NCBI GenBank assembly: GCA_900473685.1
Contig: UCNE01000023.1
Location: 1-64,000, forward strand
Reading direction: 5' to 3'
Source: Hyphomicrobiales bacterium
GTDB lineage: Bacteria; Pseudomonadota; Alphaproteobacteria; Rhizobiales; Rhizobiaceae
Length of the DNA stretch: 64,000 nt
This document shows positions 27,587-35,457 of the stretch, piece after piece; the first letter of the stretch is position 1; every line of letters starts with the position of its first letter. The notes beneath the pieces are model-generated. The model was not told the DNA's origin. It saw only the letters and a list, made by a program, of their open reading frames with translations, and made no database searches. The position numbers were made by a program, and so were the translations under genes.

Positions 27587-28819
27587 ATGACCATCAACAC
27601 CAAGGTTGAGGAGGCGGGCTTTGCGCCCGCGTCGCGGATCTCCACGATCGGCGTCTCCCAGATCCTGAAGATCGGCGCCCGGGCGCAAGCCATGAAGCGC
27701 GACGGCAAGCCGGTGATTATTCTGGGCGCCGGCGAACCGGATTTCGATACGCCCGATCACGTCAAGCAGGCAGCCTGCGATGCCATCCAGGGCGGCAAGA
27801 CCAAATATACCGCGCTCGACGGCACGCCGGAGCTGAAACAGGCGATACGCGACAAATTCGCCAGAGAAAATGGCGTGTCCTACGCGCTCGACGAGATCAC
27901 GGTGGCAACCGGCGCCAAGCAGATCCTTTTCAACGCCATGATGGCGACGCTAAATCCCGGCGACGAAGTGATCATCCCGACGCCCTATTGGACGTCCTAT
28001 TCGGACATCGTCGAGATTGCCGAGGGCAAGCCTGTGCTGATCGCTTGTGACGCGGAAGCCGGGTTCCGGCTGAAGGCGGAACAGCTCGAAGCGGCGATCA
28101 CGCCGAAGACGCGCTGGGTGATGCTCAATTCGCCTTCCAACCCGTCGGGTGCCGCCTATAGCGCCGAAGACTACCGCCCGCTGCTCGACGTGCTCTTGAA
28201 GCATCCGCATGTCTGGCTGCTGGTCGATGATATGTACGAGCATATCGTCTATGACGGCTTCAAGTTCGTCACCCCGGCAGCCCTTGAACCGGCTTTGAAG
28301 AATCGCACCTTGACCGTCAACGGCGTCTCCAAAGCCTATGCCATGACCGGCTGGCGCATCGGCTATGCCGGTGGACCAAGCGACCTGATCAAGGCGATGG
28401 CCGTGGTCCAGAGCCAGGCAACCTCATGCCCGTCCTCGATCAGCCAGGCAGCTTCTGTTGCCGCGCTGAACGGGCCGCAGGATTTCCTGAAAGAACGCAC
28501 TGCAAGCTTCCAGCGCCGCCGCAACCTGGTCGTTTCGGCACTCAACGCCATCGACGGCCTTGACTGCCGCCCGCCCGAAGGTGCCTTCTATACCTTCTCC
28601 GGATGTGCCGGCATGCTTGGCAAGACCACACCCAGTGACAAGTTGATCGAGACGGACGCAGACTTCTGCGCCTACCTGCTCGACGACGCCCATGTCGCCG
28701 TCGTACCGGGCTCTGCTTTCGGCCTGTCACCATTCTTCCGCATCTCCTATGCTACCTCGGAAGCAGAATTGCGCGAGGCAGTGGAGCGGATTGCCAAGGC
28801 CTGTGCGGCCCTGCGTTAA
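27587..28819 (+). CDS. Class I aminotransferase, probable 2-aminoadipate aminotransferase
   Basis: A 410-residue PLP-dependent fold-type I aminotransferase of the aspartate aminotransferase Ib group. The PLP lysine is K249 in VNGVSKAYAMTGWRIGYAGG. Other family features are ILGAGEPDFDTP near residue 45, NSPSNPSG near 185 and the C-terminal FRISYATSE with the carboxylate-binding arginine. In this operon it would convert L-2-aminoadipate plus a keto acid to 2-oxoadipate, the HglS substrate (inference). Aspartate or aromatic aminotransferase activity is possible from sequence alone. It starts 9 bases after the ALDH and is followed by a strong terminator. Confidence 0.85.
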   Translation: MTINTKVEEAGFAPASRISTIGVSQILKIGARAQAMKRDGKPVIILGAGEPDFDTPDHVKQAACDAIQGGKTKYTALDGTPELKQAIRDKFARENGVSYALDEITVATGAKQILFNAMMATLNPGDEVIIPTPYWTSYSDIVEIAEGKPVLIACDAEAGFRLKAEQLEAAITPKTRWVMLNSPSNPSGAAYSAEDYRPLLDVLLKHPHVWLLVDDMYEHIVYDGFKFVTPAALEPALKNRTLTVNGVSKAYAMTGWRIGYAGGPSDLIKAMAVVQSQATSCPSSISQAASVAALNGPQDFLKERTASFQRRRNLVVSALNAIDGLDCRPPEGAFYTFSGCAGMLGKTTPSDKLIETDADFCAYLLDDAHVAVVPGSAFGLSPFFRISYATSEAELREAVERIAKACAALR

Positions 28820-28856
28820 AGCCGTCTTGCCTGCGGTGACAATCACAAGAACCATC

Positions 28857-28886
28857 AACCCTGCCGTTTCCGACGGCAGGGTTTTC
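28857..28886 (+). terminator. Terminator of the lysine-catabolic operon
   Basis: A perfect 11-bp stem AACCCTGCCGT / ACGGCAGGGTT with a TTCCG loop, running into TTTTCTCTG. It lies 37 bases after the aminotransferase stop. Confidence 0.88.
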
Positions 28887-28990
28887 TCTGTCGAAAGAAT
28901 TTTGCGCCGTTCGAAATTGCTGCTATCCGGTAGTTGCAACCATCAGAATTCATAGTGCCGTCACCGGACACAGACAGGGGCAGCCGGAGC

Positions 28991-30409
28991 ATGTTCTCCA
29001 GTTTACGGCAATCGACGGACATCATTGAGAAGCTCCGGAAGAATTCGTTCGAGCCCGCGCATGCCGACTATTACAGGGGCAAGCCCGGCCGCCCGCTCAA
29101 TCTCATTCTCAAGGCGCGCCAGGATTTTCTCTCGATCTGGCGCAAGGGCGATTATACCGACCGTGTAACGACGATGAACGTCTTCGGACGCCAGATCGTC
29201 GTCGTCAATTCGCCGGAAGCGATCCGTTATGTCGTCGCCAAACGCCACGAGAATTTCGAGCGTAAGACGCCGCAGATGCGGCGCGCGCTGGAGTTCCTTT
29301 TGGGCGATGGGCTGTTCATCTCCGACGGCGAAACCTGGAAACAACGGCGCCCGCTGGTCAACGATATCGTTCATAAAAACCGTGTGCCGGCCTTCGGCAA
29401 GATCATGGAAAACACCACGAGCGAACTGGTGCAACGCTGGGAATCCCTTCCCGACGGCGCGCCCGTCAACGCGCTGTTCGAAATGGCCGGCCTGACGGCG
29501 GAAATCATTTCACGCGCGGTGTTTGGCAATGACCTCGGCGAAGACGGCGCCAAGGCCGTCAGTGAGGGCTTCGAGAGCTATCAGTCACTGATCGATTCCG
29601 TCAATATCGGTTACTTCCTCGGCTTCGACGAAGGGTTGCCAGTGCTGCGCACGCCCAAACTGCGCCGGTCCGTGTCCCGCATTCACGGCATCATCGACAA
29701 GGTGGTCGAGGACCATCTGGCCGGGCGCGGCGACGACAATTCGATGGTGGAACTGCTCGTTCGGCGGCAGAAACGCAATCCGGAACTGAAGCTTGACGTG
29801 GTGGCGCTGCGCAACGAGGCGGCCACCATCTTCATGGCGGGTCATGAAACGACGGCGGCCACACTGACCTGGGCCTGGTACCTGCTGTCACGGGCGCAAT
29901 GGGTCGAAAAGTCACTGCACGAGGAAATCGCCCGCGTCTGCGGCAACCGCGTCCCGACGCTCGACGACATTCCGCAACTCGACTGGTGCCGCGCGATCAT
30001 CGAGGAAACGCTGCGGCTTTATCCGCCGGTGCCGATCCTTGCCCGCCAGGCGAAAGAGGCCGACCGGATCGGCGATATCGACGTCAAGCCCGCATCGCTG
30101 GTCCTGATCGTGCCGTGGCTGCTGCACCGGACGGAAGCCTTCTTCAAGCACGCGCATCTCTTCAAGCCGGAGCGCTTCATGAATGGCGGCAAGGCCATAC
30201 CCTATAGCTACATTCCCTTTGCCAGCGGTCCACGCGTCTGCCCCGGCCTGCAATTCGGCCTCCAGGAGGCGATCCTGTGCCTGGCGATCCTTGCGCAGAA
30301 GTTCACGGTGCGGGTGGCCGAAAATGCCAAAGTCGAGCCACAGTGCCGCCTGACGCTGCGGCCGCGCGGCGGCCTGCCGGTGACGCTGCATCGGCGCGGA
30401 AGGGTTTAG
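28991..30409 (+). CDS. Cytochrome P450
   Basis: A 472-residue heme-thiolate monooxygenase. The heme loop is FASGPRVCPG with the ligand C417. The I-helix oxygen-activation motif is AGHETT (283-288), and the K-helix ExxR is in EETLRLYPP. The body resembles CYP102/CYP4-like P450s acting on fatty or long-chain substrates, but there is no fused reductase or membrane anchor. The ATG at 28991 has GGAG just upstream; a TTG at 28934 is less likely. The TTG of a lipid-A-type acyltransferase follows two bases after the stop, so the P450 probably acts on a lipid handled by that protein (inference). Redox partners are not in the window. Confidence 0.9.
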   Translation: MFSSLRQSTDIIEKLRKNSFEPAHADYYRGKPGRPLNLILKARQDFLSIWRKGDYTDRVTTMNVFGRQIVVVNSPEAIRYVVAKRHENFERKTPQMRRALEFLLGDGLFISDGETWKQRRPLVNDIVHKNRVPAFGKIMENTTSELVQRWESLPDGAPVNALFEMAGLTAEIISRAVFGNDLGEDGAKAVSEGFESYQSLIDSVNIGYFLGFDEGLPVLRTPKLRRSVSRIHGIIDKVVEDHLAGRGDDNSMVELLVRRQKRNPELKLDVVALRNEAATIFMAGHETTAATLTWAWYLLSRAQWVEKSLHEEIARVCGNRVPTLDDIPQLDWCRAIIEETLRLYPPVPILARQAKEADRIGDIDVKPASLVLIVPWLLHRTEAFFKHAHLFKPERFMNGGKAIPYSYIPFASGPRVCPGLQFGLQEAILCLAILAQKFTVRVAENAKVEPQCRLTLRPRGGLPVTLHRRGRV

Positions 30410-30411
30410 CC

Positions 30412-31404
30412 TTGACGGCCAAGCCAGAAAACGGCTCCAAAAACGGTCCCGCGAAACGGTCTGCCTGGGTTTATCGCACGCCGGCAGGCCCGCCGCTCGC
30501 AGACCTGTTCAGGGATAGCGAGCGGCGCAAGGCAGCCTTTCGTTATCACGTAACCGGCAATATCAAGAACGTGCTCGACCTGGCCGTTCACTTCGGCCTG
30601 AAAGCCGTTCCGTCCAGCATCTGCTCGGCCGCAGGCGCGCGGCTTGGGGCGTTCGTCATTCCGCGCTGGCACACTTCATCCGTCAAGAAAACCCAGAGGA
30701 ACCTGAAGCGTCTTCTCCCCGACGCGACCGAGGGGGACCGCGACAGGGTTCTGAAACGGAGCTGGCAGAACCAGGGCCGCATCATGACGGAGTTTTCGAT
30801 CATCGGCCGCCTGTGGCGCCGCGCAACCTGGCATGATCTGCACCATTTTACCGAGGCCTACGCGAAGGGGCCGGTGATCGTTGTCTGCATGCATCTCGGA
30901 AACTGGGAGATTTTCGCACCCAAGCTGGTGGAACTTGGGCTTTCCCCATCTGCCAACTACACGCCCCCCGCCGGCAGAGCGCGCGCCTGGATCGCCCGGC
31001 GCGTGCGGTTGAAGCTTGGATATGGGCTGCTGCCCCCTGGCAAGGACGGCATACGGCCGGCGCTGAACATTCTGAAAAAGGGGGGCGCAATCTCGGTTTT
31101 TTGCGACGAGGGCTTTGCCGGAAAAATCCGCGGCCCATTCTTCGATCGCCCACCCCATCTCGAAGGCAATCTTGCTGTTGTCGCAAGACTCGCCCGTCTG
31201 ACCGGGGCGACGATTTGCCCCTGTTATGCAGTTCGGCGCGATGGCTCTTCGTTTGATGGTTTTGCGCTGGAACCGATCAAACTGCCGCCGGAAAACAGAC
31301 CTGGCGAGCGTCTGATAGACGACGTCCTGCTCCTCAACTCGGTCATCGAGCCGGTCATCCGCGCCCATCTCGATCAATGGTATTTTCTCGACAACGCACT
31401 CTGA
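30412..31404 (+). CDS. LpxL/HtrB-like lipid acyltransferase
   Basis: A 330-residue protein of the lysophospholipid/lipid A acyltransferase superfamily (LPLAT). The catalytic HX4E motif is HLGNWE with H161 and E166. A weakly hydrophobic segment near residues 55-75 may anchor it at the inner membrane, and GGAISVFCDEGFAGKIRGPFF is the family's glycerophosphate-side motif. The likely start is the TTG at 30412, two bases after the P450 stop with GGAAGGG just upstream. The ATG at 30277 lies inside the P450 gene. The donor and acceptor are unknown, possibly lipid A or an ornithine-type lipid. Its stop lies 2 bases from that of the convergent phnN. Confidence 0.82.
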   Translation: MTAKPENGSKNGPAKRSAWVYRTPAGPPLADLFRDSERRKAAFRYHVTGNIKNVLDLAVHFGLKAVPSSICSAAGARLGAFVIPRWHTSSVKKTQRNLKRLLPDATEGDRDRVLKRSWQNQGRIMTEFSIIGRLWRRATWHDLHHFTEAYAKGPVIVVCMHLGNWEIFAPKLVELGLSPSANYTPPAGRARAWIARRVRLKLGYGLLPPGKDGIRPALNILKKGGAISVFCDEGFAGKIRGPFFDRPPHLEGNLAVVARLARLTGATICPCYAVRRDGSSFDGFALEPIKLPPENRPGERLIDDVLLLNSVIEPVIRAHLDQWYFLDNAL

Positions 31405-31406
31405 GT

Positions 31407-31982
31407 TCAGCGCGCAGTGCTGTGTAACTCCGTGACCAGCGCTGCAAATCGCGAGCCCGCGATCTCAAGCGGTCCACTGTTGTCGATCGTCGTCACATCC
31501 GGTTCGTCGAAAATATCCGGCACCTGCCGCTTCAACCGGTTGAGGATATCCTGTTCGCTTTCGCGGCCGCGCGCCACCAACCGGCTTGCCAAGACCTGCG
31601 GCGAAGCGGTGATGTTGACGATCGCCACCCGTGGAAAGGCCTGCCGGAACTGACCGAGCACCGCCCGGCTGCCATTGGCAATCAGAATCCTGCCAGCCCG
31701 CACTTTTTCAAGCGCGTCCTTGGGAATTCCGTATTTCAGCCCGTGGGCCTGCCAGGCCACGGCAAACTCACCTGCCGACAGGCGGCTGTCAAAGACCTCG
31801 CCGGAAATACTCTCGTGATCCTCGCCACCGGCATCCGATGGCCGGGTGATCACCCGGCGGACAAAATCGATATCGTTGCGATCGGCAAAGTGCTGCGCCA
31901 CGAAGCCGATGACGCTGTCCTTGCCGGCGCCGCTGGGGCCGACCACGACGATGATCGCGCCCATCTGTCCTTGCCCGTGCAT
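31407..31982 (-). CDS. phnN: Ribose 1,5-bisphosphate phosphokinase PhnN
   Basis: A 191-residue P-loop kinase related to guanylate kinase. Walker A is GPSGAGKDS near residue 16. The enzyme makes 5-phosphoribosyl 1-diphosphate from ribose 1,5-bisphosphate, closing the C-P lyase pathway. The start could also be the ATG seven codons in (MGAIIVVVG). It overlaps or abuts the end of phnM at 31982. It is the last gene of the phosphonate operon and ends tail-to-tail with the acyltransferase gene, leaving no room for a dedicated terminator. Confidence 0.93.
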   Translation of the reverse strand: MHGQGQMGAIIVVVGPSGAGKDSVIGFVAQHFADRNDIDFVRRVITRPSDAGGEDHESISGEVFDSRLSAGEFAVAWQAHGLKYGIPKDALEKVRAGRILIANGSRAVLGQFRQAFPRVAIVNITASPQVLASRLVARGRESEQDILNRLKRQVPDIFDEPDVTTIDNSGPLEIAGSRFAALVTELHSTAR

Positions 31983-33121
31983 CAGGCGACCCGCTTGCCT
32001 TCGCGCCAGACCGAACGAACTACCGGGATGCCTTCGTGGCGCTGAACCCGGACGATGTCGGCGCGCAGGCCGGTGGCGATCCGGCCGCGATCGTTAAGAC
32101 CCACTGTGCGGGCAGGTGTCGCGGTGACCATGGCCAGAGCCTGCGGCAGGCTGACGGTTTCCAGTTCATCCGCCAGAACGAACGGCGCATGGATCAGGCT
32201 GAACGGCACGTAGTCGGACGACAGCACGTCAAGCACGCCTCGCGCGGCAAGGTCTTTGGCTGCAATGTTGCCGGAATGCGACTTGCCGCGGACGATATTC
32301 GGGGCTCCCATCAGCACACTCAGACCGGCCGCATGCGAGGCCTCGGCTGCCTCGAAGCTGGTCGGGAATTCTGCAAGGCGGATGCCGAAGCCGACGGATT
32401 CCTCGACATGGGCCAGAGTGGCGTCGTCATGGCTGGCGATGGTGATGCCGCGCTCGGCGCAGGCCTTGGCGATCTCGATGCGATGCGGTCCGGCATATTT
32501 GGCCGACAGCGCCTGCTGGCGGTCGCAGAACAGCGCGAACGCCTCGTCGGAAAGGCCCCGCTTGGTCTTATAGTAGAGCGTATACTGCTCCATCGTCTGG
32601 AATTGGCGCTGACCCGGTGCATGATCCATCAGCGAGACGAGGCCGACCTGCGGATCGTTCTCGAATTCCACGAAATGATCAAGCACGTTGTCTGTCGAGA
32701 CTTCACAGCGCAGGTGAATGCGGTGATCGGCGCGCAGGCGGTTTTCCTTCGCAGCCTGCGCCAGCGCGTTTGCCATGTCGCGCATCTCTCCCTGCTCGAA
32801 GCCGCCATCCTCGTCGGAGCCCATGCGCAGGCAGTCGAACACCGTGGTGATGCCGGACGTCACGACCTGCGCGTCATGTGCCTGGATCGCCGCCATCTTC
32901 AGCCAGCGAACGCCGGGGCGCGGCGAATAATGGGCTTCGAGATGATCGGTGTGCAACTCGACCAGGCCGGGGATAAGGTAGTCGCCTTCAAAATCTTCGC
33001 CGTTGCGGCTGGAACCTTCCGAGATGTCGGCGATCTTGCCGTCGCGGATAAGGACCGAGCCATTGAGAATCTGGTCCTCAAGGACGATGCGGGCGTTGGA
33101 GAGAACGGTTTCAACGGTCAT
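31982..33121 (-). CDS. phnM: Ribose 1-methylphosphonate 5-triphosphate diphosphatase PhnM
   Basis: A 379-residue amidohydrolase-fold enzyme, the usual PhnM length. The metal-binding start of the barrel is LVELHTDHLEAH, and further ligand regions are SHDDAT and LSSDYVP. It removes pyrophosphate from ribose 1-alkylphosphonate 5-triphosphate to give the PhnJ substrate. The ATG at 33121 gives the family N-terminus (TVETVLSNARIVLEDQ); an upstream ATG at 33214 lies inside the preceding gene. It starts next to the stop of the 2H phosphoesterase gene, so translation is likely coupled. Confidence 0.95.
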   Translation of the reverse strand: MTVETVLSNARIVLEDQILNGSVLIRDGKIADISEGSSRNGEDFEGDYLIPGLVELHTDHLEAHYSPRPGVRWLKMAAIQAHDAQVVTSGITTVFDCLRMGSDEDGGFEQGEMRDMANALAQAAKENRLRADHRIHLRCEVSTDNVLDHFVEFENDPQVGLVSLMDHAPGQRQFQTMEQYTLYYKTKRGLSDEAFALFCDRQQALSAKYAGPHRIEIAKACAERGITIASHDDATLAHVEESVGFGIRLAEFPTSFEAAEASHAAGLSVLMGAPNIVRGKSHSGNIAAKDLAARGVLDVLSSDYVPFSLIHAPFVLADELETVSLPQALAMVTATPARTVGLNDRGRIATGLRADIVRVQRHEGIPVVRSVWREGKRVA

Positions 33122-33122
33122 G

Positions 33123-33830
33123 TCATGCCATCTTTCGTTTGGACGTGCCGCCGAGCGGCAAAAGCGAGTGAACTGTAAAGGGCGCGCCGCGTTCAGGCTC
33201 GGTGAACAGCGCAAGTGACGTCACCGGAAGCGGTTCGCCGATAAAGGGGGCGAAAGCCTGCTCGAGCAGAGCCCGCATGCCTGCCTGCCGCTCAACCGGC
33301 ACCGCGCCCGTCAGCGTCATGTGAAAACGGAAGCTTTCGAAGACGTAAGGATATCCCCACTCCAGCAGATTGCTGCGCATCACCGAGCCAAGCGTATCGG
33401 GCTTGCGGCGGGCAATGTCTGCATCAGACAGGAGCGCGCGAAATGGCGAGAAGCGGCGCACGGTCTCGTCGGCCAAAGCCTGCAATTCGGGACAATCGAT
33501 AGCCGGTACAAGTGCGAAGAACGGACCCAGCTGGCCCAGTGTCATTTCCGGGATGTTGAACGGTGTGCATTCTTCGGAAAATGCCTGGAAATCGTCCAGA
33601 AGCTGCGCTTCGGTTTTGCCCGGCGCCAGCGCAAACGGTGCCTTCAGCGTTCCGTGAAAGCCGTAGCGGCGCGGGTCTGCCGTTAGCGCAGTCAGTTCCG
33701 CGGCACTGAAATCGGCTGCAGGCTGAAGGTCACACGTTTCGCCGGTAAACGGATTTGCGCCCAGCCAGCGCTCCGCGGCAACCGTCAGCGGATCGTTTTC
33801 ATCGGGCGAGATATAGAATGCGTAGCGCAC
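33123..33830 (-). CDS. DUF1045 phosphonate-operon 2H phosphoesterase-like protein
   Basis: A 235-residue protein of DUF1045, a family found in C-P lyase operons. Two HxT motifs, HGT (H59, T61) in RYGFHGTLKAPF and HMT (H170, T172) in FRFHMTLTG, are the catalytic signature of 2H phosphoesterases, which open cyclic nucleotide or sugar phosphates. The operon has no phnP, the enzyme that normally hydrolyses 5-phosphoribosyl 1,2-cyclic phosphate, so this protein is a good candidate for that step (inference). It lies between phnE and phnM, 111 bases after the permease gene. Confidence 0.88.
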   Translation of the reverse strand: MRYAFYISPDENDPLTVAAERWLGANPFTGETCDLQPAADFSAAELTALTADPRRYGFHGTLKAPFALAPGKTEAQLLDDFQAFSEECTPFNIPEMTLGQLGPFFALVPAIDCPELQALADETVRRFSPFRALLSDADIARRKPDTLGSVMRSNLLEWGYPYVFESFRFHMTLTGAVPVERQAGMRALLEQAFAPFIGEPLPVTSLALFTEPERGAPFTVHSLLPLGGTSKRKMA

Positions 33831-33941
33831 TGGTCATTCCCTGCAAAGATGCCGCTGGAGCGTTGGAACAGCCGAATTGACGCTGTCGCTACGCGCTCTT
33901 CGTGACATTATCGTGATCGTGGTGGGATCCGCCACCATGGT

Positions 33942-35447
33942 TCAATGTGTTTTCTGGCCCATCAGACGCGAGCGCAGAAAATTGGAGGCGCTGTCAAAAA
34001 TGAAAACGACGATGAGGATCAGGATAACCATATAGCAGACGTTTTCCCAATCCGAATTCGTCCGCATCGCTTCCCACAGTTTCAGACCGATGCCGCCTGC
34101 GCCCACAGCGCCGATAATGGTCGCCGAACGGGTGTTGGATTCCCAGAAATACAGTGCCTGGCTGGCAAATACCGGCAGCACCTGCGGCAGGACGCCGAAG
34201 CGCTGAACCGTCAGTGGCGTGGCGCCCACCGACTTCACGCCCTCGCGCTGCTTGTCATCGATGTTTTCCAGTGCTTCGGCATAGAGCTTTCCGAGCGTGC
34301 CGGTGTCGGTGAAGAAAATCGCCGACATACCGGCAAGCGGTCCAGGACCGAAGGCGCGGGTGAAGAACAGTGCCCAAATCAGCATGTCCACCGACCGCAG
34401 GAAGTCGAAGAAGCGCTTGATCACCTGGTTCAGCACGCTATTGCGGGTGATGTTGCGTGCGGCGAGGAAGCACAGCGGAAACGCGATGATCGAGGCAAAC
34501 AGCGTGCCGACAAAGGCCATGACGATGGTCTGCAAAAGCTTCGTCCAGACATCGAGATGCTGCCATTCGGAATTGTAGAGGATGTTGTTCCAGGCGAGCG
34601 ACAGGTTGGAACGGCTCGGATCGAGACGGTCGCTACTGGTGATCAGGCTCATGACTTCACTGAGCGACTTGTTGAAGAACGGCGAATTGGTATCGAAGAT
34701 GAAGTTGGCCCAGCCGGGAAAGCGGTTGTGGATGCTGACCTTTTCCTTGTCGACATCGGCCCAGCCGGTCATGCCAAAGGCAAGCGTGATCTTCTCACCC
34801 GGACGTTTCTGCGTCGCCCATTCGGGCAAGTCACCCTCCGGCGTGACGCCTGCGGAATGCTCGAGATCGATCAACAGGGTCTCGCCGCCATGCGTGGCCG
34901 TGACCTTGCCGTCGATTACATCGATGCTGGTGGTGCTGTTGAAATTGACAGTGGCGCGGCTGACGACTTCCTCGGTCCGGGTTTCAGTTCGGGCGCCCGC
35001 CTCGGCACTGCCTCCAACAGCTGCATTCGGCGCCATGAAGCTGAAACTGGAGCTCTTCGGGGCCGCCTGTTGTGCTGCGGCGGGGACATCGATGGTGCGA
35101 TCGACCATCTTCGTCTCGATCTTCACCCATTCCGGCTTGGCATCGGGACCGAGCGGCGAATAACGCGGATAGACGACCTGCATCGTACCATCAGTGGCGA
35201 TCTTGATGTCGGGGCGCACTTCATAGGAAACCCAGTCGGCCAGATAGGTGCCGGCAATGCCCCAGTTGGCGTTGACCAGAACCTGGCCGATCGAAAAGAA
35301 CCACCAGCTGTAGATCATGTAGAGGCCGATGCCGGCGAAGAGCAGGATCGAGCGGATCCGCTTGCTGGTCGAGCCCTTCAAGAGATGCGGATGACGGGCA
35401 GCGATCGCGTCCATCTGGGCGGTGTTCATCATCGAATTCACGGTCAT
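33942..35447 (-). CDS. phnE: Phosphonate ABC permease PhnE (second, with large periplasmic insertion)
   Basis: A 501-residue permease. An N-terminal membrane helix (about 35-60) is followed by a hydrophilic stretch of some 220 residues (about 65-285), rich in Ala/Ser/Thr with a linker-like AAAQQAAPKSSS. The binding-protein-dependent permease domain (about 310-495) includes the EAA-type loop EGVKSVGATPLTVQRFGVLP. Ordinary PhnE is about 260-330 residues, so the insertion is notable. The ATG at 35447 has TAGGAGG overlapping the stop of the preceding phnE. The two PhnE proteins probably form a heterodimeric channel. Confidence 0.92.
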   Translation of the reverse strand: MTVNSMMNTAQMDAIAARHPHLLKGSTSKRIRSILLFAGIGLYMIYSWWFFSIGQVLVNANWGIAGTYLADWVSYEVRPDIKIATDGTMQVVYPRYSPLGPDAKPEWVKIETKMVDRTIDVPAAAQQAAPKSSSFSFMAPNAAVGGSAEAGARTETRTEEVVSRATVNFNSTTSIDVIDGKVTATHGGETLLIDLEHSAGVTPEGDLPEWATQKRPGEKITLAFGMTGWADVDKEKVSIHNRFPGWANFIFDTNSPFFNKSLSEVMSLITSSDRLDPSRSNLSLAWNNILYNSEWQHLDVWTKLLQTIVMAFVGTLFASIIAFPLCFLAARNITRNSVLNQVIKRFFDFLRSVDMLIWALFFTRAFGPGPLAGMSAIFFTDTGTLGKLYAEALENIDDKQREGVKSVGATPLTVQRFGVLPQVLPVFASQALYFWESNTRSATIIGAVGAGGIGLKLWEAMRTNSDWENVCYMVILILIVVFIFDSASNFLRSRLMGQKTH

Positions 35448-35457
35448 GGTCCGCCTC

